Shown here one piece after another: positions 47,830 through 57,961 of a stretch of 64,000 nucleotides of DNA. The position numbers were made by a program, and so were the translations under genes. Positions within the stretch are counted from its first letter, which is position 1. Each line of letters opens with the position of its first letter. Under the pieces are notes generated by a model that saw nothing but the letters and a program-made list of their open reading frames with translations, ran no database searches and was not told the DNA's origin. Source of the DNA: Spirosoma sp. 48-14. Its GTDB lineage: Bacteria; Bacteroidota; Bacteroidia; Cytophagales; Spirosomataceae. The stretch spans positions 76,576 to 140,575 of the forward strand of contig NZ_MKUD01000072.1 of the NCBI RefSeq assembly GCF_001898575.1. The letters are read 5' to 3'.

Positions 47830-50800
47830 ATGAAATTTTTACTGGTTATCATTAGCTGGTTTAGTCTGCTTACGGTATGTCGTGCTCAAACCATTTCCCT
47901 GACGAATCCTGCCTCACGAATTTGTACTAGTACCCCTATCTCCATTTCGTTTACAACAACCGGGAATTTTCTGACAGGTAACTATTTCACGGCTCAGCTA
48001 CGCTCCGAATACAATCAATTAATTGACCTCAGGCTGGAAGAATCCAATGGCAAATTCGCCCTGCGGATTCCCGAATCCCTGATTGCCAGCGATGACCGTC
48101 GTTATAATTTGCGTATTACAAGCAGTTTACCCTATATCGCCAGCGATTGGTCGACTACTTTTCAAATCTCCAAACCTGCCTCAATAACCCTGGCTTCTAT
48201 ATTGCCTTCGCAAGCCAATCCCTACCAGCCGCTCACCATGCGGTTGATTACTACTGGAACCGGGACGCTATACGTGACAATGAGTGACAGCAGCCGCCTG
48301 GAACTTCCCACTGGTTACTATCAACCACTCGAACAAACCCGAACAATCTTTGCGACCAAATCGACAACCTATTCCGTAGCCTCTATCCGAAACGAATGTG
48401 GGATAGGCCCGACAACGGGCAAAGCGGTTGTTACTGTCAACGACATTGCCATCCGTACCGTGGCAGCTTCACCATCCACAGTTTGCCAGGGAAGCTATCT
48501 ATACGTAAGTTACTCAATCCAACAGGGCTCTTTAAACCCAGACAACCGCTTTCGGGTTCGGCTGACCAACTACAATCCCTCTCAGGCAATACCGTATCCC
48601 GAGTTTCAGGTAAGGCAATATGAGCTTCCGGCTGAAGTTGTTGAGGGTCGCTTAAAAGTACTCATTCCGACTTCGGTTGATGCGGCTCCCTATGGTGGCT
48701 ATTTTGTTCAGGTGATTAGTTCCAGTCCACAGGCCGTAAGTGATGCAATGAATGTGAGTGTACAGGTGGCTTCGCAGTCTCGGGCCGAAATGTCATCACT
48801 TAGTACTATAATCGACTGTGGGCAGCCCTATTCCATTGCCGTTAAAGCATCCGGTCCTGGCCCATACTCGTTCAGTTTATCGAACGGATCATCGTTGTAT
48901 AGTATCAATGAATGGGCAAGTCAAACCGTTATCCCTCTGGCAACTACGAACTACCAGATTACTGATTTTCAGAGTAGTTGCGACCAATCGACCATAGTCC
49001 CTTCCAGCACACTGGTAACGGTGCGGCCCGGCATTCGGGTCGACTCCATTCCAGACCGTATTCCGCTTTGTGAAGGAACAACAGCCAAACTGGGTGTCTC
49101 GATGAATCTGGTTCCTACTGCTGAGACAGAGTTCTGGGTTGATATTCTACAACAGGGAGGAAATCTGGTTGTTGCTTCGGCACCCGCTAAGATGGAATCG
49201 AACAAATTGCTTTCATTTCAGGTACCTGTTGTTCCACATTCAACCGAGTTTGGCGCGTACAATGCATTTTCAGTACGAGTTCGTACTGTTAACCCATCAA
49301 CTACTGGCGGTATCCTGATGAATCAATACCTGACCATAAACGCTAAGCCCTCCATTTTTATCCCCAGCTATTCATCGCAGACTATTGATAAACCGGGAAA
49401 TGTGTCCCCCTACATTCAGCAACCAGGCGGGGCACCTTATGAGCTAAAGTTGTCCACTGGACGCATCTATCGCAACGATTGCATTGGCTGTACGGGACTT
49501 TATACAACGCTTTATGCGCGGCAAACAACAACATTTAGCGTCGATTATGTTAAAAATGCCTGCGGTACCTTGCAGAATCCAGCCGGAAACTTTACCATAA
49601 GCGTTAAAAATTCCTTGCCAGTGGCGGTTGAAATTGATTCTGTTCAACAGGGCATTTGTAGTTCCGACAGCATACTGGTTTATTTTCACACCTTCGGTGA
49701 TTTTGCGACTGACAACGAATTCCGGGTCAACTCTGGCGACCCCGTTCTGTGCGAGGGGTGCGGCAGTTTCGAGCCAGTCGTTGGACGCGGGCTTCGCAGT
49801 CCAATCAAGGTTAAATTATCCGGCGACAGCAAAGTTCGGATAGCAGCTACCAAACCCGTCGTCAATAGTAATGAGTTTTACGTGCATGTATCAATCAAGC
49901 CTTATGCCGAACTATCTGTTCCATATATTGATCAAAACTACTCGAACGGGGCTGAATTGTCGGCCATTACGGCCGGTCAACCCGTTACGATCGTAACAGC
50001 GTGGACTGGCTTCGATTATGGCCCTTACAGCCTCACCATCACGGATGGACAGCGCGATTACCCGGTTCCTGGCAATCAATTAGTGATTACTCCTCCGCAG
50101 GATAAAACCACAACCTATCGGATAAAACAAGTCGCCAATAAGTGTGGTATTGGTCAAGCCAACCCTCGCCCTGTAGTGGTTACCCCCATGCCATTCCGCA
50201 TCCTGATTCCCAAAGGCGGGGCCTATGGTCAACTGTACCAGGTATGCGGAGGCAGCAGCATCAGTATTCCGTTCTCAACCTATCCAATAACCTCTACAAC
50301 GACCACATTTGTGCTCCAGGTCGCCAATAAGCGGGATTCTATTTTTACCGATTGGGCAACCGGTACCCGCTCGCCAATTGTGGCCACCGTGCCCACAAAT
50401 TTGCCAGAAGGCAGTTATTACCTACGCATTATTGATCGGAGTTCAACCGCCCGAACCGCCGTTTTACCACTCGTTTTAATGCAGTCCCCTAGTGCTACCT
50501 TAAAACTAGTATCGCCAATAACAGGCGAAGTCAATCCCGGAAATTCCGTTATAGCAAGTCTTAGTTTTACAGGTACATCTCCCTGGCAGGTCCAATTTTC
50601 GGACAATCAACAGGCTACCTTCTATCAATCGCCTTCCAGCTACGAATTTACGCCAGCTACAGGCTCAAACTTTAGCATTCGAACGCTATCGAATAGTTGT
50701 GGGTATGGTACAACCAGTGGCAGTTTTACCACTCGCGTCAAACCTCAATTACAGACCACATCGGTTATCCCGACAGTGGTTTGTGCTGGTGCCAGCACGA

Positions 50801-52113
50801 ATGTTACCGTGAAAACAATGGGGGACTTTTCCGCAAACGACCGAATGACGTTTAGTCTGATCAGTTCAGCAGGTGCGAGCCTCGATCTGGCTACCGCATC
50901 TACAGCATCCGGAACCTTTCCAATTGCTGTACCAGCCACTGTCCGACCAGGCACCTACGAACTTCGACTTACGTCAACTGATCCTACGGTTACACCGATT
51001 AAAATGCAGGTATCGGTGATTAGCACACCCAATTATACATTACTGGGAAATACGACCATCAATGCCGGTCAAATCACATACTTAACCCTCCAAAGCCTTG
51101 ATCTGGTTACCTTTGGAGACCAGATAACGTATCGCTTATCTGATGGTACGACCGGCACCCTGAACACGTATGGAATTAGCAAACTGGCGGTTAGCCCTGC
51201 ACAAACCATTCAATATCTGGTTTCCTCTATCAGTAATGGTTGTGGCACTGGAAAAAGTCAGGGAATGGTAACCGTAACCGTCAATCCGATCAGTAGCCGA
51301 TCAATCAATACGGACCTTCTGCAAACTGACCGTCTATGTTCAGGAACCGTCATTTCAGTGCCTTACACGGCTAAGGGAACTTTTTCGGCAAACAACATCA
51401 TGACTGTCTATCTTTCTGATTCGACCGGTTTAAATTTTAAACCCATTTCGACGTCAGGTACAACCAGTCCATTAAAAGCGACTATTCCCTTAACTACCCC
51501 TGTCGGAAAAGGGTACCGCATCCGAATTTTAGCCAGTGATCAGGATGTAAGCAGTGGCGCTTCGCCAGAGGTTTATCAGATTCTGCAGGGAGCCACTGCG
51601 GCTTTTGATTCGGCTACCTACTATTTTCGGCCTAATGAGCCCGTTAACCTAAAAATCCGCTTTACCGGCGAACCACCCTGGTACTACCAATTACAGGACA
51701 ATACATACATTTACAACAACTATACGGCTCAATCTCCAACGGTTTTTACGGTACGGCCACTTACGCCGGGGGTGTATCGTCTGATCAGTGTAGCCAACAG
51801 TTGTGGCGTGGGCAAAGTAATGGACCCTTCCGTTGCTCATATTGAACTGATCACCGCAACCGAGTCCCTTCAGGCGTCCATTCGAGTGGGACCAAATCCG
51901 GCCCAGGAAACCCTTCAGGTCGAAATCATCGGCATTACAGGTAGCCTGTCCATGCAATTAATGGATATGAATGGAGCATTGATCCAGCGGAAAACGTCTA
52001 AGCAAACCGTTACTCAGTTCGATCTCACTCAACTACCTGCCGGAAGTTATTTACTGGTAATAAAGAGTGATCGCATGGCTCAACAAACCACTTACCGAAT
52101 CGTCAAACAGTAG
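47830..52113 (+). CDS. large secreted repeat protein with type IX sorting domain
   Basis: A 1427-residue protein: signal peptide (ending CRAQ), then about seven tandem units of 170-200 residues. Each unit has two beta-rich, probably Ig-like halves: one opens near a C-x-G/S-[ST] word (ICTST, VCQGS, LCEGT, ICSSD, VCGGS, VCAGA, LCSGT), the other closes in N-x-C-G-x-G (NECGIG, NKCGIG, NSCGYG, NGCGTG, NSCGVG; two copies deviate). The last about 75 residues are a T9SS type A sorting domain (VGPNPAQETLQVEI... LPAGSYLLVI... YRIVKQ). It is exported through the outer membrane and displayed or released; an adhesin-like role is a guess. Confidence 0.85.
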   Translation: MKFLLVIISWFSLLTVCRAQTISLTNPASRICTSTPISISFTTTGNFLTGNYFTAQLRSEYNQLIDLRLEESNGKFALRIPESLIASDDRRYNLRITSSLPYIASDWSTTFQISKPASITLASILPSQANPYQPLTMRLITTGTGTLYVTMSDSSRLELPTGYYQPLEQTRTIFATKSTTYSVASIRNECGIGPTTGKAVVTVNDIAIRTVAASPSTVCQGSYLYVSYSIQQGSLNPDNRFRVRLTNYNPSQAIPYPEFQVRQYELPAEVVEGRLKVLIPTSVDAAPYGGYFVQVISSSPQAVSDAMNVSVQVASQSRAEMSSLSTIIDCGQPYSIAVKASGPGPYSFSLSNGSSLYSINEWASQTVIPLATTNYQITDFQSSCDQSTIVPSSTLVTVRPGIRVDSIPDRIPLCEGTTAKLGVSMNLVPTAETEFWVDILQQGGNLVVASAPAKMESNKLLSFQVPVVPHSTEFGAYNAFSVRVRTVNPSTTGGILMNQYLTINAKPSIFIPSYSSQTIDKPGNVSPYIQQPGGAPYELKLSTGRIYRNDCIGCTGLYTTLYARQTTTFSVDYVKNACGTLQNPAGNFTISVKNSLPVAVEIDSVQQGICSSDSILVYFHTFGDFATDNEFRVNSGDPVLCEGCGSFEPVVGRGLRSPIKVKLSGDSKVRIAATKPVVNSNEFYVHVSIKPYAELSVPYIDQNYSNGAELSAITAGQPVTIVTAWTGFDYGPYSLTITDGQRDYPVPGNQLVITPPQDKTTTYRIKQVANKCGIGQANPRPVVVTPMPFRILIPKGGAYGQLYQVCGGSSISIPFSTYPITSTTTTFVLQVANKRDSIFTDWATGTRSPIVATVPTNLPEGSYYLRIIDRSSTARTAVLPLVLMQSPSATLKLVSPITGEVNPGNSVIASLSFTGTSPWQVQFSDNQQATFYQSPSSYEFTPATGSNFSIRTLSNSCGYGTTSGSFTTRVKPQLQTTSVIPTVVCAGASTNVTVKTMGDFSANDRMTFSLISSAGASLDLATASTASGTFPIAVPATVRPGTYELRLTSTDPTVTPIKMQVSVISTPNYTLLGNTTINAGQITYLTLQSLDLVTFGDQITYRLSDGTTGTLNTYGISKLAVSPAQTIQYLVSSISNGCGTGKSQGMVTVTVNPISSRSINTDLLQTDRLCSGTVISVPYTAKGTFSANNIMTVYLSDSTGLNFKPISTSGTTSPLKATIPLTTPVGKGYRIRILASDQDVSSGASPEVYQILQGATAAFDSATYYFRPNEPVNLKIRFTGEPPWYYQLQDNTYIYNNYTAQSPTVFTVRPLTPGVYRLISVANSCGVGKVMDPSVAHIELITATESLQASIRVGPNPAQETLQVEIIGITGSLSMQLMDMNGALIQRKTSKQTVTQFDLTQLPAGSYLLVIKSDRMAQQTTYRIVKQ

Positions 52114-52143
52114 TTGCTTAACATAACCAGCCCATTCGTTAGC

Positions 52144-52749
52144 TTATCGACTCACGTTCATTGCCTGGATAACCCCACGAATATGGCGTACCAGTTGGGG
52201 CCAAAAGTCAGCGAAATAGGTGCCAATTTCGGTGTAGTAGCGCTCCAAATCCTCAATGGCCGTATCCAGTCCCGACGGATAGGCGGTTCGGCGAGACACG
52301 CCCTTTAACGACCGATCGATTCCTTCCAGAAACTGGTAGCTCATCAGCCAGTCCTGCCGAATCATATACTCGGCCATCCGAGCGACGGGGGCTGGCAATC
52401 GATTTGTATGCATTTGGATGGTCTGGTAGAAATAGGCCACAAAGCCCGATAGAGGTTCACCCGTCAGGGTTAAAAAGTTAGCAGCCAAAAAGTGGTCGAA
52501 GAAAATATCGACAGCCGCCCCAGCATATTTATGACAGCGTGGGTGCAGTAAATCCCGAACAGCCGCCACGGCCGGATGCTCATCGGTAAACGTGTCGATA
52601 GCCCGATGAAGACGTACTCCGGCAATCTCGCCCGGTGTTAGCTGATGGCGCGGATTTTCGGGGTCACCTTTAATAAAATCGCCACTAAAATTCCCAATAA
52701 TCAACTCTGGATGACGCCCCGACAGATATGCATGTGCCAGTAGGTTCAT
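52144..52749 (-). CDS. acpH: acyl carrier protein phosphodiesterase
   Basis: A 201-residue DUF479/AcpH-type protein. It starts MNLLAHAYLSG with the HD-like metal residues (LAHA, GNFSGDFIKG, DTFTDEHPAV, RCHKYAGAAVDIFFDHFLA). The family removes 4'-phosphopantetheine from acyl carrier protein. Full length. It overlaps the upstream dCMP deaminase gene by ATGA, so the two are translationally coupled. Confidence 0.85.
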   Translation of the reverse strand: MNLLAHAYLSGRHPELIIGNFSGDFIKGDPENPRHQLTPGEIAGVRLHRAIDTFTDEHPAVAAVRDLLHPRCHKYAGAAVDIFFDHFLAANFLTLTGEPLSGFVAYFYQTIQMHTNRLPAPVARMAEYMIRQDWLMSYQFLEGIDRSLKGVSRRTAYPSGLDTAIEDLERYYTEIGTYFADFWPQLVRHIRGVIQAMNVSR

Positions 52750-53279
52750 GGCAAGTCAGGCACTACCGCCGTCGATTCACCCGACACATAACGCTCGACC
52801 GTTACCCCAAACCGACGCAGAAAATCAACGCCTTCGTCGGACCCGATCCCTTTATAGGCAGCATACGAGTTCAGGTATACCACCCGCGCGATTTTCATAC
52901 TATAAATAATCCGGGCACAGGCAATACAGGGCGACAATGTTACATAAATGGTTGCCCCTTCAATTTCGGAACCGTTTTTAGCCGCGTATAAAATGGCATT
53001 CTGCTCAGCATGAAGCGCCAGGGAACACGACCCTTTCGAATCGCGGGGACATCCAACATCAGGAAATTCCTCATCGCAGTTATGAGTTCCGGCCGGGGGG
53101 CCATTATAGCCAATCGAAATAATTCGGGTGTCGCGGGTGAGTACGGCCCCTACCTGCGCTTTGATACAATGTGATCGTTTCGCCAGGTTAACAGCCAGAT
53201 CCATAAAAATATCATCGAAGCGTGGACGAGCCGATTTTAGTTTGGCATGCAAAATAGCGGTGTCAATTGGTGGTTGCAT
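52746..53279 (-). CDS. deoxycytidylate (dCMP) deaminase family protein
   Basis: A 177-residue zinc-dependent deaminase. The zinc and catalytic motifs are CSLALHAEQNAILYAA (HAE) and LSPCIACARIIYSMKI (PCxxC), with an earlier Cys-rich insertion (HNCDEEFPDVGCPRDSKGSC) typical of dCMP deaminases. It converts dCMP to dUMP for thymidylate synthesis. The frame opens at 53318, but MQPPIDTAIL at 53279 is the likelier start. Confidence 0.85.
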   Translation of the reverse strand: MQPPIDTAILHAKLKSARPRFDDIFMDLAVNLAKRSHCIKAQVGAVLTRDTRIISIGYNGPPAGTHNCDEEFPDVGCPRDSKGSCSLALHAEQNAILYAAKNGSEIEGATIYVTLSPCIACARIIYSMKIARVVYLNSYAAYKGIGSDEGVDFLRRFGVTVERYVSGESTAVVPDLP

Positions 53280-53437
53280 CCGGTAAAGATACGGCATCGA
53301 TCCGCCAAATAACAGCAACAGACCTACAGATGGCCATTTTTCGACTGGGCCTATGTAACTGATATAGCAATTCTCTATCGGAAGGCATGATTTTTGCTGC
53401 AGATACAGACGCTGATCTATCGCCCAAACTACCCTTC

Positions 53438-54931
53438 ATGAAACATATCTCCCTGATTTTTTGGGGTTATTTCCTCGCCATTTCTGCTTTTTCCCAATCC
53501 ATCGTTTACGTGACGCCTACGGGTGCTGGAGACCATTCGGGTAACACCTGGAGCAATGCACTTTCCGGTGTTCAACTACCAAACCGGGTCGCCACTGCCG
53601 ACTCAGGAACTCAGTTCTGGATAGCTGCGGGCACCTACAAACCGACCACCACAACCAACCGAACAGCCTCGTTCAGCATTGCCTCCGGCGTGTCAGTTTA
53701 CGGTGGATTTGCCGGAACAGAAACGGCATTAGAACAACGAATTTTTGGAAGTAATGAGACTGTATTTTCGGGTGATATTGGCAATATAGAATATCCAGGC
53801 GATAACAGTATGCATGTGATTACATTGTTCAATGCCAGGCAGACAATTTCCCTTAACAGTTTGACTATCCAGGGCGGCCAAATTAGATATTCCTCTGATT
53901 TGGAGAGTTCAGGAGCAGGAATACTAATTGATATTACAAGTGATACTCTTTCAGTTTCTGTTACTAGTTGTCGATTTATCAATAATACAATTAATGGGAG
54001 TCTAACTGGTGGAGGGGCTATTGCGGTAATCACTCATGCGAATAGTCACTGTAACGTCACAATCAAGAATTGCCATTTTAGCAATAATATTGCTGGTTTT
54101 GGGGGAGCTTACACTCCTCAAACACTTGGCGGCACTATTACATCTTTACTTGAAAACAGCGATTTTATCGCCAACGAAGGCTTAAATGAGTCAGGAGCTA
54201 TATCAAACCGATATGTGACTGACTCACCGCTTAATTCTTTGACTATTCGAAAATGTAATTTTTTTTCAAATAAAGCACAATTTTCCGGTGGTGCTATAAC
54301 GTCGGGTTATGGCCAATGTCTATTGGAGAATTGTGTTTTTAACAGCAATTCTGTTCTATCCGCACAATATACATTCGGGGGAGGTGCTGTTGACAACTCT
54401 GAGTCAAAAGTTGTTTTCAAAAACTGCATCTTTATAAATAATATAGCTCCATATGGCGGGGCTGTTTTTAGTGCTCCCAGCACTAAAACAACATACCAGA
54501 AATTTATCAATTGTATTTTTTCTAGAAATAGTGCCAATGTTTCCGGGGGAGTATTCTACGATAGAATCAGACAACCATTCTTAGGAAATCATGCTACTAT
54601 AACAACCCTAATGAACTGCATAATTTGGGAGAATTCAGCACCAGATTCGTTTTCCAGTATTCTGTCAGCCACCTATTCCCTTATTCAAAACGGTTACTCA
54701 GGCATTGGCAACCTTAATTCTGACCCACTTTTTGTCGATCCTGCCAATGGCAACTTCAGATTACAACCTTCTAGCCCGGCTATAAACGCTGGTAGCCCTG
54801 ACATAACTGACTTGTTGCCTACCGACATCGCAGGGAATCCACGAGTACAGGGCAATCGGGTCGATATGGGCGCCTATGAATTTATCGACTGTTCTATATG
54901 CCCACCGTTTATCATAAGCCGTATACGTTGA
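53438..54931 (+). CDS. secreted parallel beta-helix protein (PMP/choice-of-anchor Q type)
   Basis: A 497-residue protein. The start at 53438 gives a signal peptide (ending SAFSQS). It opens with YVTPTGAGDHSGNTWSNALS and YGGFAGTE, words typical of polymorphic-outer-membrane-like beta-helix proteins. It continues with N/C-rich helix turns (FINNTI, CHFSNNIAGFGGA, CNFFSNKAQFSGGA) and ends with SDPLFVDPANGNFRLQPSSPAINAG and VDMGAYEF. Relatives often have a T9SS sorting domain after this; here only CSICPPFIISRIR follows, so export or anchoring is unclear. Its coding region is more AT-rich than its neighbours. Confidence 0.78.
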   Translation: MKHISLIFWGYFLAISAFSQSIVYVTPTGAGDHSGNTWSNALSGVQLPNRVATADSGTQFWIAAGTYKPTTTTNRTASFSIASGVSVYGGFAGTETALEQRIFGSNETVFSGDIGNIEYPGDNSMHVITLFNARQTISLNSLTIQGGQIRYSSDLESSGAGILIDITSDTLSVSVTSCRFINNTINGSLTGGGAIAVITHANSHCNVTIKNCHFSNNIAGFGGAYTPQTLGGTITSLLENSDFIANEGLNESGAISNRYVTDSPLNSLTIRKCNFFSNKAQFSGGAITSGYGQCLLENCVFNSNSVLSAQYTFGGGAVDNSESKVVFKNCIFINNIAPYGGAVFSAPSTKTTYQKFINCIFSRNSANVSGGVFYDRIRQPFLGNHATITTLMNCIIWENSAPDSFSSILSATYSLIQNGYSGIGNLNSDPLFVDPANGNFRLQPSSPAINAGSPDITDLLPTDIAGNPRVQGNRVDMGAYEFIDCSICPPFIISRIR

Positions 54932-55003
54932 TGTCGGGTAGCCTACGCTTTTCCATAAACATCGTATTATTAGGGCATGATTTACCTATCCCCTGTTTAT
55001 GAA

Positions 55004-55885
55004 ATGATAACAGCTCGAATTGCACAAACCGTTACTTTACTGCTCGTCTTGCTTGGAAGCTCCTTTGGCCAAGCCAGCAAGCCCGATCACTCGGGGCCAA
55101 CAAAACCGTTTGTGCTGGGCGTTATTCAGGAAATTCAGTCGACACAGTTAGCCGAAAAGCGAACGCTGAATATTTACCTGCCTGAAGGCTACAACCCCAA
55201 CGATACCATCCGCTACCCGGTTATTTACCTGCTCGATGGTTCGGCCGACGAAGATTTTATCCATGTCGTTGGACTTGTCCAGTTCAATACCTTTCCCTGG
55301 ATCAACCGCATTCCCAAAACCATCGTTGTAGGCATTGCCAATACAGACCGACGGCGAGATTTTACGTACCCAACCACGCAGGAGAAAGACAGACAACGGT
55401 ATAAAACAGCCGGGCAATCGGCGAAATTTATCGCATTTCTGGAAACTGAGTTACAGCCGTACATCAACAAAACCTATAAAACGACCGAGGCTAAAACCTT
55501 GATCGGTCAGTCGCTTGGTGGACTGCTGGCCACTGAAATAGTAACGAAAAAACCCTACTTATTTACACAGTACATCATCATCAGCCCGAGCCTTTGGTGG
55601 GATAATGGGTCTTTACTCGAGCAAAAAACGGATGTACTACAAGCCCATTTGACGAAGCCATTGGCTATTTATATTGGTGTTGGGAAAGAGGGCCTCGGCC
55701 CCAGCGATATACCGCACGTTATGGAAGTAGATGCTAATCTACTGGCGGAAAAATTAACCGCAATTAAAAACAAAAATATACGCGTGTATTTCGACTATCT
55801 ACCGCAGGAAAACCACGCCACCATTACCCACCAAGCTATTTTTAATGCCTTCCGACTCTTATACCCTCCTGCTTCTGACAAATAA
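55004..55885 (+). CDS. secreted alpha/beta-hydrolase esterase (esterase D / Fes-IroE-like)
   Basis: A 293-residue protein with signal peptide (MITARIAQTVTLLLVLLGSSF). It matches the putative-esterase family: IYLPEGYNPNDTIRYPVIYLLDG, VVGIANTDRRRDFTYP, the nucleophile elbow LIGQSLGGLLATE (GQSLG) and a C-terminal His (ENHATITH). Relatives cleave ferric-siderophore esters or small esters; the substrate here cannot be read. The start at 55004 is chosen over an ATG 27 bases earlier because it gives a proper signal peptide. Confidence 0.83.
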   Translation: MITARIAQTVTLLLVLLGSSFGQASKPDHSGPTKPFVLGVIQEIQSTQLAEKRTLNIYLPEGYNPNDTIRYPVIYLLDGSADEDFIHVVGLVQFNTFPWINRIPKTIVVGIANTDRRRDFTYPTTQEKDRQRYKTAGQSAKFIAFLETELQPYINKTYKTTEAKTLIGQSLGGLLATEIVTKKPYLFTQYIIISPSLWWDNGSLLEQKTDVLQAHLTKPLAIYIGVGKEGLGPSDIPHVMEVDANLLAEKLTAIKNKNIRVYFDYLPQENHATITHQAIFNAFRLLYPPASDK

Positions 55886-55952
55886 TTTTTTACTTTGTTC
55901 TCAGTAGCTCACTAACGCATCTCAGGAAGCTATTTTTTGCGTTCTTTACGGC

Positions 55953-56975
55953 ATGACCAGACTGAAAACAGCCATCATTGGCGGAGGCAATATAGCCGAC
56001 AAGAATCATATCCCAGCCCTTAAACACTTATCCGACCAGGTCGATCTGGTAGCCGTTTGCAGCCGCGATCTGGCCAAAGCCCGCGCACTAGCCGACTCCC
56101 ACAACATCCCGTATGCCTTCAACGATACGGCTGAACTGTATAGGCAGTGCGCTCCCGATGTGGTCGTTATCTGTACTCCCAATTACCTCCATCATCCACA
56201 AACGATAGAGGCTCTGGAACACGGATGCCACGTTTTTTGCGAAAAACCACCCGCGTTGAACGCACAGAATGCTCGGGAAATGGCCGATCTCGCGCAAAAA
56301 AAAGGACGAGTACTGGCTTATAATTTCCAGCTTCGGCAGGCAGGTGAGTATGCGCAACTGATGCGTTGTAAAACGGATGGCTTACTGGGCGATGTTTATC
56401 ATATCAAAGCGTCCTTTGTCCGTCGTCGGGGCATTCCGGGCTGGGGTTATTTTACCAATAAAGCCATGCAGGGCGGTGGTGCTCTGATTGATCTGGGCGT
56501 TCATGTTCTCGATCTGGCCCTTTATGCACTGGGGTACCCTTCGCCCAACCAGGTTGTCGGGAATACGTACGATTTTATTGGTAAAGCTGGCGGCAAAGGC
56601 TTGTTGGGCCAGTGGAACCCCGATACGTTCGAGGTCGAAGATGCTGCTACAGCCTATCTGACATTCCCGAACAAAGCTTCCATTATGCTAACGGCTTCAT
56701 TCGCACTGAACATGGAAGCCGAAAAAGAACGAAACCTGGAAGTATTTGGCTCCAAAGGTGGCGCAAAACTGTTTCCATTTTCGCTGCATACCGAACTGGC
56801 TGGTGAACTGGCCGATGTACGTTTCCCATTTCTGGAGGAGATAGACATTCAACTCCAGAATACCAAAGCGTTTCTGGATGCCTGTGCCGAAAAACCGTCC
56901 AACGTCTGCACGGCTGAACAGGGTGCTATTTTACAGGAAATCGTTGAACGAATTTATCAGTCGGCAGAGCGGTAA
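55953..56975 (+). CDS. Gfo/Idh/MocA-family oxidoreductase
   Basis: A 340-residue NAD(P)-dependent dehydrogenase. It has the N-terminal nucleotide site AIIGGGNIADKNHIPAL, the motif CEKPPALNAQNAREM (catalytic-region lysine) and the substrate-domain GGGALIDLGVHVLDLALYALG. Family members oxidise or reduce sugars and related polyols; the specific substrate is unknown. It is followed 63 bases later by a pirin in the same direction, but no promoter of the standard type was found to separate them. Confidence 0.85.
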   Translation: MTRLKTAIIGGGNIADKNHIPALKHLSDQVDLVAVCSRDLAKARALADSHNIPYAFNDTAELYRQCAPDVVVICTPNYLHHPQTIEALEHGCHVFCEKPPALNAQNAREMADLAQKKGRVLAYNFQLRQAGEYAQLMRCKTDGLLGDVYHIKASFVRRRGIPGWGYFTNKAMQGGGALIDLGVHVLDLALYALGYPSPNQVVGNTYDFIGKAGGKGLLGQWNPDTFEVEDAATAYLTFPNKASIMLTASFALNMEAEKERNLEVFGSKGGAKLFPFSLHTELAGELADVRFPFLEEIDIQLQNTKAFLDACAEKPSNVCTAEQGAILQEIVERIYQSAER

Positions 56976-57038
56976 ACCGGTGAGGAGCCCCTGCTCATTG
57001 ATCAGACTCAACCTTTATTTTGCCCTTAGTCTCTCCAT

Positions 57039-57959
57039 ATGTTAGATCTGATTATTGATGCACGCCCGGCCTCACTTGGCAATGGATTTAATGTCCGGCG
57101 TATACTCCCCTACCGACTTCGACGGATGCTGGGGCCGTTTATTTTTATGGATCATGGAGGACCGGTCAGTTTTACGGCAGAGCAGGCTCCCAGCATGGAT
57201 GTACTTCCTCATCCACACATTGGCCTGTCTACCGTGAGTTATCTGTTCGATGGGCAGGTTACCCACAGAGATAGTCTGGGTGTCGAACAGATCATCCGGC
57301 CTGGCGAAGTAAACTGGATGACAGCCGGACGAGGAATTGCCCATTCGGAGCGTTTTGAAGATCCGGTAACCTTGGCGGGTGGGCGACTGGAAATGATTCA
57401 GACGTGGGTTGCCTTACCCGATGCCCACGAAGAGGATATTCCAAGCTTCGAAAATTACCAGCCTCATGAACTACCTATTGTCACGGATACAGGCGTTTGG
57501 TTGCGATTGATTGCCGGTAATGCCTTTGGGCTGACTAACCACGTTACTACCCATTCGCCCTTATTTTATGCCCATGTCGTTTTACAGCCCGGTACACCCT
57601 TTGGCTTACCTGTCGGTTATCCGGAGCGCGGGGCTTACATAGCCAAAGGCACAGTAGAAGTGAATGGACATCGGTACGGAGCAGGTCAATTGCTGGTATT
57701 TACGCGGGGCATCGATCCAGTGATCACGGCTATCGAACCCGCTACGATCATGCTGTTGGGGGGCGAACCGCTGGGCGAACGGTTTATCTGGTGGAACTTT
57801 GTTTCATCCCGGAAAGAGCGGATTGAACAGGCTAAAGCCGATTGGGAAGCTGGCCGAATTGCTTTGCCTCCCAACGACAATACCGTATTTATTCCACTTC
57901 CGTACGATCAGTCCAAACCGGCAGGCTCAGGAACGCCCCCTCCTCAGCCGTTATCATAA
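57039..57959 (+). CDS. pirin family protein
   Basis: A 306-residue bicupin. The pirin motif is complete: RRMLGPFIFMDHGGP, then VLPHPHIGLSTVSYLFDGQVTHRDSLG with the metal histidines, and GEVNWMTAGRGIAHSER. The C-terminal cupin ends GGEPLGERFIWWNFVSSRKE. Some pirins are quercetin dioxygenases and others bind regulators; the role here is open. The stop lies two bases from the convergent stop of the next gene. Confidence 0.87.
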   Translation: MLDLIIDARPASLGNGFNVRRILPYRLRRMLGPFIFMDHGGPVSFTAEQAPSMDVLPHPHIGLSTVSYLFDGQVTHRDSLGVEQIIRPGEVNWMTAGRGIAHSERFEDPVTLAGGRLEMIQTWVALPDAHEEDIPSFENYQPHELPIVTDTGVWLRLIAGNAFGLTNHVTTHSPLFYAHVVLQPGTPFGLPVGYPERGAYIAKGTVEVNGHRYGAGQLLVFTRGIDPVITAIEPATIMLLGGEPLGERFIWWNFVSSRKERIEQAKADWEAGRIALPPNDNTVFIPLPYDQSKPAGSGTPPPQPLS

Positions 57960-57961
57960 GC

